Assembly (NCBI GenBank): GCA_036346225.1
Contig: JARFIW010000835.1
Coordinates: forward strand, 1,163,829-1,227,828
DNA: 64,000 nucleotides
Direction: 5' to 3'
From: Platerodrilus igneus
Taxonomy: Eukaryota; Arthropoda; Insecta; Coleoptera; Lycidae
Position 1 is the stretch's first letter. Each line of letters begins with the position of its first letter. Position numbers and translations under genes: made by a program. Below the pieces are notes generated by a model. It was not told the origin of the DNA, did not search any database, and saw only the letters and a program-made list of their open reading frames with translations. Below, in pieces: positions 57,340 to 64,000 of this stretch.

Positions 57340-57643
57340 AGGCGTCGCCGTGGATCAATGTAGTAAGCGTAAGACTACGGATCCCAAGGTCCTGGGTTCG
57401 AATCCCAACACGGCCGATTGCTTGAAAAATGGCAGGTGAGCATTTTTCACAAAAATTACGCCCTCGTTCGGATGAGAGGTTCACTGGAGGTTCCGTGTGT
57501 GAGTGTTGTCATGCACGTTAAAAATCCCTACCTTGTCTGGAACGGCAAGGGTTCGGAAAAATTCTAAATTTTTAGACAACAAAAAACTCGCCTTCTGGCC
57601 AATGTAGTACCTTCGGGTGGAGCATTTGAAATGTAAATGAACT
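57340..57643 (+). mobile_element. tRNA-derived SINE, copy 1 (304 bp, complete)
   Basis: The TSD is gccgttgatcgtt, 13 bp (57327-57339 and 57644-57656). The head is tRNA-like: GCCGTG pairs with CACGGC as an acceptor stem, an A-box-like TGGATCAATGTAGT lies at 57351-57364 and a B box GGTTCGAATCC at 57395-57405 with a T-arm TGGG/CCCA. A non-tRNA body follows, then CCAATGTAGTACCTTCGGGT and GGAGCATT, the 3' hairpin also found in the R1-like LINE 3' UTR. It sits inside copy 2 of that LINE. Confidence 0.92.
57599..57628 (+). ncRNA. SINE 3' stem-loop with UUCG tetraloop
   Basis: CCAATG or CAATG pairs with CATT(T)G, and ACC pairs with GGT around TTCG. The sequence AATGTAGTACCTTCGGGTGG continues GAGCATT and is identical over ~27 bases to the LINE copy at 61346-61372. 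Confidence 0.75.
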
Positions 57644-58420
57644 GCCGTTGATCGTTTGCGAATTGAAAAGTAAGAGTTGTCCGCAAAACTTGATGTCTTT
57701 GATCAAGAGTTATTTCTCGGGGCGATGGGCATAGGTTGAAATTCCGGGTGAAGTTTTGTCGCGCGAGGTGGAAAGGGTATGCCCGCAGGGGTCATGCTCT
57801 AGTCCCACATTTTGGAAGTTGTTGTATGAGAACATTTTTAGGGTCAGGTTGCCCATGGAATGCTCAATCGTTAGGTTTCCAGATGATACGCTTTTAATTG
57901 TCAGATCGCGATTACTAATGGATATGCGCACAAAGCCGAACGAGGCGCTTAATAAGTTACACGAATGGTCGCAGCAGGCAAAGTTAAAATTAAATACGTT
58001 AAAATTAGAGGCGCTTTATTTCGGGACGCAACCTGGACAGCGACCCCCTAGACTAGAGTTAGGAGGGGAGAAAATCCTGTTTAAGGATGCTATCACATAC
58101 CTCGGTATCAAGATCGACAATAAATTAAATGAAAAGCGCACGTACAGTACGTAAAATGTAAGGGCAGTGAAATAACAAATAAAATTATGGCGGTGACGAA
58201 AATAAATTTGGGTTTCAGGGGCGAATCGCTTAGGACAGTTTACACCGGAGCATCCGTTTGGGCGGAGAGTTGTAAAGGGAAACTCAACATCTGACGAGCG
58301 TGCAACGCATAACCGCGGTGAAGGTGGCGAGGGCGTACAGGACTACCTCCACGGAGGCGGTCCTGGTGATCAGTAGGACTCTCCCAGTTGAATATGTTGT
58401 TAGGGAGATCAGAAATAGGT

Positions 58421-59042
58421 TGAAAATTAATTGCGGTGTAAATTTCGATAACTAATTTGGAGAGAGAATGGACTGTATATAATTTAAAGAATATTGTAAC
58501 AAACAACAAATAATTAAATGTTCTTAATCAAATCAAAACATTTACTATGAGCACTCACCTGGTTAATAAAGCGGCCGTGCCGATAAAGAAAACGTTGGAA
58601 CAAATAAAACTCTTCCTTTGGCGGATGGAGTGAAGGACAAGTTTAACGATAGCGTTTTAGCAAAGCAGTTCATAAGTGTAATACTTATTATAAATAGCGG
58701 CGGCGTGTAACAAAGCGGTTCATCCAATTAATTCTACGTAGCACATGTAAACTCGATGCGGTGTAATCGACAGCGGTTCATACACAATAGCGATGCGAAC
58801 TGTTTTCACGACAAAACGAGAAACTCTTCTGGCTTCGTGGATTTTCCAATCGATACTTGTTTGCAGATGCGCACTAACACACAAGAGCTTTATCACTCAC
58901 GGTAATGTTTTGGCGTGTGCTTAATAAACACATGGGGTTTATTAAATAACAAATTTAAAATATACACGCGGCGAATTTAAAATAACCAACAAACTCAATG
59001 AAATAAAATTTAGCTATAAATTATTTACATAAAAACGGAACA
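58421..59042. mobile_element. Solo LTR in R1-like LINE copy 2 (622 bp)
   Basis: It starts TGAAAATTAATTGCGG and ends AAACGGAACA, with a 5-bp TSD, taggt (58416-58420, 59043-59047). It does not start TGTTACG, so it belongs to another family. The uninterrupted sequence is seen in LINE copy 1 near 16188-16205. No coding region. The orientation is not determined. Confidence 0.8.
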
Positions 59043-59127
59043 TAGGTGGTTAGTTAATACAGGGAAAGGACAGGAGATTATAGAGAGTACGAATCTTGTA
59101 AATAGGGAAGCTGAGAGGAAAATCGTC

Positions 59128-60078
59128 GTGTCAGAATTAGGGCACCCGGCAGATGTTAGAGATATCGAATTTGTCGAAGGTGATGGGGACGCGGTAGGGA
59201 TCAGGATTTACACGGACGGTTCGCGTATGGATAATGGTCAAGCAGGCGCGGCGTTTGTCGTATATAATAAGCAAAAGGAAGTGTTTCGGTTTCAGACAAA
59301 ACTCGCGAACTGGAGCATTATCTTCCAGTGCGAATTGGTAGCTGTACGAGAAGCTATCGATTACGTAATAAACCATATGGGCAGAGACGAGTATTATATA
59401 ATCAATGATAGTAAATCCGCACTGACGGCTTTAACAAATATGAACACCTCCATAGACCTCCAAGCGGACGGCAGGAGGATAGCACATACGGCGCTCGTGT
59501 TCCGACGTTTAAAGTTCTGTTGGTTTAGGTCGCACGATGGTAACATAGGAAACGATAGGGCTGATGAATTAGCTATAGAGGCCGCGATGGGCGACTTTCG
59601 TATAGCACATTCGTCGATGCCGAGGTCTCTAATTAAAAGAAAGCTGCGCGAAAAGTCAATCCGACAATGGGAAGAGAGGTGGAACAACACTGCTACGGGC
59701 AGGTTGACCCACAAATGCATAATAGAAGCTAGAGGTAAGGCCAAGGTAAAACTCGATCATAAAATGATGCAACCGCTAACAGGGCACGGCGCCCTAAAAG
59801 CATATTTACAAAGGATTTGTTTAACCGATAACGACCGCTGCGAATTCGGTGAGGGCGCAGAAAGCGTAGAGCACGTGCTCTTCGATTGCCCACTCGAGAC
59901 GACAAATCGAGGGTTAGCTGATATGAAATTAGCTGTCGCAGGGCTAGCATGGCCAAGGAAGTCGGAGAAGTGGCTAACCAGAACGCGTTCTGGACAGCTT
60001 TTTAAAAATTTTCAGGAAGGGTCGCGAGATTGGAGGGTAATAACCGCGCGTAAATCGGAGGGTGGGGGGGAGAATTGA
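59128..60078 (+). pseudogene. R1-like LINE copy 2: RNase H and C-terminus
   Basis: This 316-residue stretch is open and contains YTDGSRMDNGQAGAAF, FQCELVAVREAIDY, NDSKSALTAL and GNDRADELA; the acidic residues of RNase H are retained. The C-terminal knuckle reads CEFGEGAESVEHVLFDC, so one Cys is Phe. A frame change near 59960 replaces the usual end. It is intact in one frame where copy 1 needs two. Confidence 0.85.
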
Positions 60079-61342
60079 AAATTTTAGACTTGACTTGACA
60101 AGAGAAATGGATATGAGCATGGTATAACCAAAACCTGTATAAAAAAATAAAAAAACTTTTAAAAAATAATAAAAAAATTAAAAAAATAAAATTAATTAAT
60201 TATGATTTAACCAAAATCTAATATGCACGACAAACCCAGACACCACTAAAACAATCGCTGTCAAACCTTAAATGTGCGGAATATCGGGAATAAATCAAAA
60301 CAAGTAAATAATAACAAACTAAATCAAAAATCCTCATGAATTTAAATCACTAGATTAATAAGGAAAATAAAATAGAGTGAAACCGCGCATCCCCCCTGGA
60401 CTTTAAAGTGATAGTGATTGTGATCCCCAGAACGTTTAGTGCATACCCACTAGAACTTTAGTACTGCATACCATCTCCCCTTAGCTGTAAAATATTAATA
60501 GACGTAAGAAGACGACCAGATCTTCGGATACTGGAGAAATACTTATCGAGATAAGAAGAAAAATTGTGGCGGCTGCACTCGCATAAGCATTGATTTGTAA
60601 TAATAAGTAGATTTGAAATAATTTAATGAGCAGGTTTTTGTGAGTAATGGCGCTAGACGACATTATACTTTATGCGAGTGCACCTGATAAATTGGACAAT
60701 GCTTTTTGCCTTTTTTGTGCCCTGCTATATGCTTAATACTTATTAGATATCTATTTACATAAATATATTTATTTATATTTACATTTTATATTTATTTATA
60801 TTCACTTTGCATTTATTTTTAGAGCTTGATTTGTTTTTTGTCTGACGTTCTGCCGCCATTTTTAGTGGCAGCATTTTTATAGGAACGAATATTGTAATTG
60901 TGAAGAATATAAATCAGTCAGGGAATGGTAGGAAAAGCTAGGGATGGATTTAGGCTAAAGATAGAATAAATTACTTAGATCAGGAAGGACGACTTTGTAA
61001 ATTTATAGAGCAGGCAAAATAGCTTGTTTCACTATTAAAATATTTAGCGGACGCTTAGAAATTTGAATCCATTTTTAATATTTGTTAGCTAGATTTGGAT
61101 AGTTTTAAGACGACCCTTCAGATCGGTAACCAGAACTGGCGACTGCTATCCGGTATTACGGATCCCTCCCCTTTTACTTTCGCGTGAGTCTTGTTGAACG
61201 GACATACTCCAAATTAAGGCTAGGGATACCGTTATTCAAACCCTATTTTTAGTTTTTGTTTTAGTTCGTTAGATTTTTATTTAGGATCGATTAATTTTGA
61301 AGTTAGATTAGATCTGAAGCACATTCATTTTTCGCGTTTAAA

Positions 61343-61373
61343 CCAAATGTAGTACCTTCGGGTGGAGCATTGG
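61343..61373 (+). ncRNA. Conserved 3' UTR stem-loop, LINE copy 2
   Basis: CCAAATG can pair with CATTGGG with one mismatch, and ACC with GGT around TTCG. It lies ~40 bases from the LINE 3' end. See 18449-18480 and 57599-57628. Confidence 0.7.
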
Positions 61374-61426
61374 GACGTGACCGCAAGTATAGCGGCCCTT
61401 ATTCAAATTATAATGTAAATACTTAA

Positions 61427-61749
61427 GCTAGTAAATACCAAATACACGTTTAATCTGCTTCGCACCAAGACCATTAAAATAATAAGTTTAGTTAATGTGT
61501 CTGCTATTTGATTGTGGCCAAAAAAGTGCATACGAATACGCTCAAAACTTCTTAGATCAAAAACAACATTTTTGTAAATAAATTAAGTAAATAAGTGCGG
61601 GCTCCAGGTTTAAAACCAAGTTAATTGAATATTTACGTGTGGCTTTTTTTTGAAATGTTTGCTCGCTTGTCGAGCCTGACCCTCTCAGAGTCAACTTCCG
61701 TAAACAGCCTGAATCTTGGGATTTTTGCAGCTTGAATGTAATTACTTGA
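61427..61749. other. Spacer between two LINEs
   Basis: No gene was recognised. It may include the 3' UTR of the minus-strand LINE to the right. Confidence 0.3.
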
Positions 61750-63345
61750 TTTTCTTTATTGTTTAAGGCTGTATCGTTGGTCTCGGTCTTTGTTTAACTC
61801 GTTGTGGAACGCTGTCTGTCGATGCGATGTTGCGTATGGTCGGATGTTCGGAGTTGTCAACCTTTTCAAATGTGTTCGCTGCCAGCGCCGCACAGTGGAA
61901 TGTCGTGATCTGCAAGTCGTACAGTATGGTGTCGTTTCTGACGTACCATGGAGCGCCTGTGATTAGTCGAAGTGCGTTGCTTTGGAAAGCTTCCAGTCTA
62001 GATTTGTTTGCTCTTGTCAAGTATGTATGCCATGCCTCTGACGCATAGCTCAGGATTGGTCGAAGATACATTTGATATATCTGTAGTCGTAGGTCTAGTG
62101 GAATTTTGTTTCTGCTGTTTAAAATTGGGTGTAATAGTCCTTTTATTCGCCATGCTTTGAATAGAATGTGTCTTGTGTGTTGGTTGAAGTTGAGTTTTCT
62201 GTCGATGTAGACGCCCAAGTATCGGATGTTCGTTTGCCACCGTAGTCTTCTGCCCAGTAATGTTGGAAGTTAGTGTAATGTTAGTTTACGCTTGCAGAAT
62301 AAAATTGTTTTAGTCTTGTCTACGTTGAGTTTCATTCTCCAAGTGTCAAATCATTGCGACAGAGAGTCCAGTTGTCTTTGAATTCTGGATGTTGCGGTTG
62401 CAAGGAGAAGGCCATCCGCCAGCAAGATGGGGTCGTCAGCGTAGAAGGCGCATCTCACATCCCTCTCAGTCGGGAAATCATAAAGGTATGCGTTGAACAG
62501 GTCGGGTGATAAACAACCTCCCTATGGTACGTCTGCTTGGATTGGTGTGGAGTTTAAAAGTTGGTTTTTCACTTTGACTTGCAGCGACCTTCCACTTAGA
62601 TAGATGGCCAGTAGTCTCAGGTAGCTGGATGGAACTCGGTGTATAATTTTCAGTTTGTAAAGTAGTCCAGCATGCCAGATTTTGGTCGAAGGCCTTCTCC
62701 ATGTCTAAGGAAACCGCTATGGCAACATAATCGACCAGCTTAATGATCTGATGCGTCGTGGAGTGGTGTTCTCTAAATCCAACTGTTCCTCTCTAATCTT
62801 CAGTCGTGGCTTCAGACGATGTAAAAGTAGCTTTTGGAAGATCTTCGCCAAGGAGTTCAGCAAGGATGTAGGAGGTAGTTTTTGGCTTCTGTTTTGGTTT
62901 TCTCCGACTTGGCGATCATCTCAACTGTTGCGTGTTTCTATGTCAGTGGGAAGTATTTTAGGTGTAGGATGCTGTTGTAGATTCGTGTTAGTCGTGCTAG
63001 TGTGGATTTGATGATGCTGCGTAAGGCGTCGTTGGTGATGCCGTCTGGTCATGGGGCTTTCTTGCGGTTCTGAGCTGTAATCGTCAGTTTTACTTCCTTT
63101 GGGCTGATAAAGGAAAGTCATCGTCGGAATCTTTCTGCAGGAGTCGAACGATGGTTGTACGAATAGTGTTTGTTTTGTCTGTCTGTTCTGGGATTCGTTG
63201 TGAACGTTTCTTGCAGTGTCCTGGCGAATTCGTTTGCCTGTTCGTCAACGGCATACAGTAGCCCAGTTGGCCCTTGAAGTGTAGTCGGGAGTCGTTCGTC
63301 TCTGTTTTTGAGCATCCTGTTCGGTTGGAATAAGTTTTGTTTTTG
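61750..63345 (-). pseudogene. Jockey-like LINE, RT and C-terminus, truncated
   Basis: Minus-strand order: a pre-RT stretch LQGPTGLLYAVDEQANEFA (63118-63315), degraded RT blocks including GITNDALRSIIKST (near 63000), CAFYADDPILLADG (YADD at 62432-62443), KLNVDKTKTILFC, then a well-kept 151-residue C-terminus (61763-62218) with YIDRKLNFNQHTRHI, LRPILSYASEAW and ITGAPWYVRNDTI. The endonuclease and ORF1 are missing, as in 5'-truncated copies. Frameshifts and stops are frequent in the middle. It is a different family from the Jockey at 12.5-20.1 kb. Confidence 0.8.
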
Positions 63346-64000
63346 TCTATGGTGGTTTTAACGTATATCGTCCAAGATTCTTCGGAGAACCCTCGTATGA
63401 GGGTTATCGACTAGATGTTTTAGGGACAAAACAATACGTATCAAACGTATTATGTTCAAAATTTCTTTTTCTGCTTTACAACTCTTACACTACAACCTAA
63501 TGGAAATGATTTAAAAAGATTGTTTTTCACTTTATGCACAGTACCATGTTAATTATAATATCCTTGATAATTCAGTAACCTTGTCGCATCAAAGGAGAGG
63601 TACCTTGCGTCAAATCCGGTAGGTTTGCTTTTTTTGCAGACTTGTTTGAGAAATGCTGAGCCCATGGACAAAAAACCTGCGTGGTTACTTTTAACCAATC
63701 CCTATACATTAAAGCCAAAGAAATAGCGTTAACTGTCAGGGCACTGATTTAAGTAACGTCGTGATGAGGCTAGGGGTTTTCACCTACTAATGTCCTTCAC
63801 GGTAACAATAGGTATGGTTATAAGTGGAAGTGATCTAAGGGAACTGCTCTCGACAACTTATGCTGAAAACAGCATTGAGAAGATGCTGTCTGACCATGCG
63901 TATTCTACAGCGATGAGAGTCCACAGTTTGGTATATTTTTCCTTGGCAAATAAAGTTCTGAAAACAATTCAGTTGACTGAGGTAGAAAACGGCATTATTG
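63346..64000. other. Unassigned right edge
   Basis: No gene was recognised. A small hairpin, ACCCTC-GTAT-GAGGGT, lies at about 63389-63404. The rest has no feature that I can interpret. Confidence 0.3.

Larger units (their letters stand above)
56820..58154 (+). pseudogene. R1-like LINE copy 2: reverse transcriptase
   Basis: LRRMNPKKTPGYDGITSDA and KFIPKSKKMDTSHPGIYRP precede the part also present in copy 1 (ISLLPVLGKVLDRV, FGFMEGKSTIDAIKFVV, ALDISGAFNAAWWP). In block A, FD is FN, so a catalytic Asp is lost. The catalytic box reads FPDD instead of FADD. The SINE splits the frame at 57340. GCPQGS is recognisable as VCPQGSCSSP near 57779. Confidence 0.85.
56727..61413 (+). mobile_element. R1-like LINE with RNase H, copy 2, 5'-truncated
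   Basis: It is flanked by a 13-bp TSD, tgtaaatacttaa (56714-56726 and 61414-61426). It begins ahead of the RT domain, so it is slightly longer at the 5' side than copy 1. It carries two nested inserts: a SINE (57340-57643) and a solo LTR (58421-59042). The 3' UTR is co-linear with copy 1 apart from ~120 bp near 60965-61085 that copy 1 lacks. It ends ATTCAAATTATAA like copy 1. Confidence 0.93.

Noticed and set aside
57345..57415. tRNA gene
   Set aside because: The acceptor stem, A-box-like and B-box sequences are present, but it is the head of a 304-bp element with a 13-bp duplication inside a LINE. It is the SINE promoter, not a standing tRNA gene.
1..64000. CRISPR arrays, operons, bacterial promoters or terminators
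   Set aside because: The sequence is a eukaryotic transposon-rich region. No regular short direct repeats with unique spacers and no operon layout were seen.

Overview
This is an AT-rich eukaryotic window, almost certainly from an arthropod and probably an insect. The evidence is its mobile-element mix: RTE-like, Jockey-like and R1-like LINEs, a BEL/Pao element, Ty3-type LTRs, a ZMYM1-type hAT and a long-inverted-repeat mariner. I see no intact host gene, rRNA or functional tRNA gene. Nearly everything recognisable is a transposable element or its remains. All percentages and copy comparisons were made by eye, without alignment software.

Layout. 1-12.1 kb holds an RTE-like LINE on the minus strand, split by an LTR (1964-2541) and a hAT element (3432-7211). 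A partial LTR (430-640), a MITE (8692-8928) and a second LTR of the 46.9-54.4 kb family (9026-10400) are also here. 12.5-20.4 kb holds a Jockey LINE cut in two by a 5'-truncated R1-like LINE (15154-18520) and followed by a tRNA-derived SINE. 20.4-26.7 kb is mostly unassigned, with a second hAT copy at 22963-26749. 26.9-38.4 kb is one mariner-like element with ~495-bp inverted repeats. A 9.1-kb BEL/Pao element split its transposase, and that BEL element then took two LTR insertions and a foldback. 38.8-46.9 kb has a foldback carrying a solo LTR, a degenerate minisatellite, a hammerhead-ribozyme-like motif (40812-40855, minus) and two diverged ~2-kb direct repeats ending in (TA)n. 46.9-54.4 kb is an LTR element that encodes gag fused to a repeat domain and has no recognisable pol. 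56.7-61.4 kb is a second R1-like LINE carrying a SINE and a solo LTR. 61.7-63.3 kb is a minus-strand Jockey-like LINE.

How the parts relate. The SINE copies and both R1-like LINE copies share a 3' stem-loop, with a UUCG tetraloop in two of the four copies, as expected if the LINE reverse transcriptase mobilises the SINE. Seven LTRs from different host positions begin TGTTACG in one orientation, so they probably share one integration machinery whose pol-bearing partner is not in this window. Target-site duplications (TSDs) were read at most insertions and give a relative order of events. The two hAT copies differ mainly in homopolymer lengths, which raises the possibility that some frameshifts here are assembly errors.
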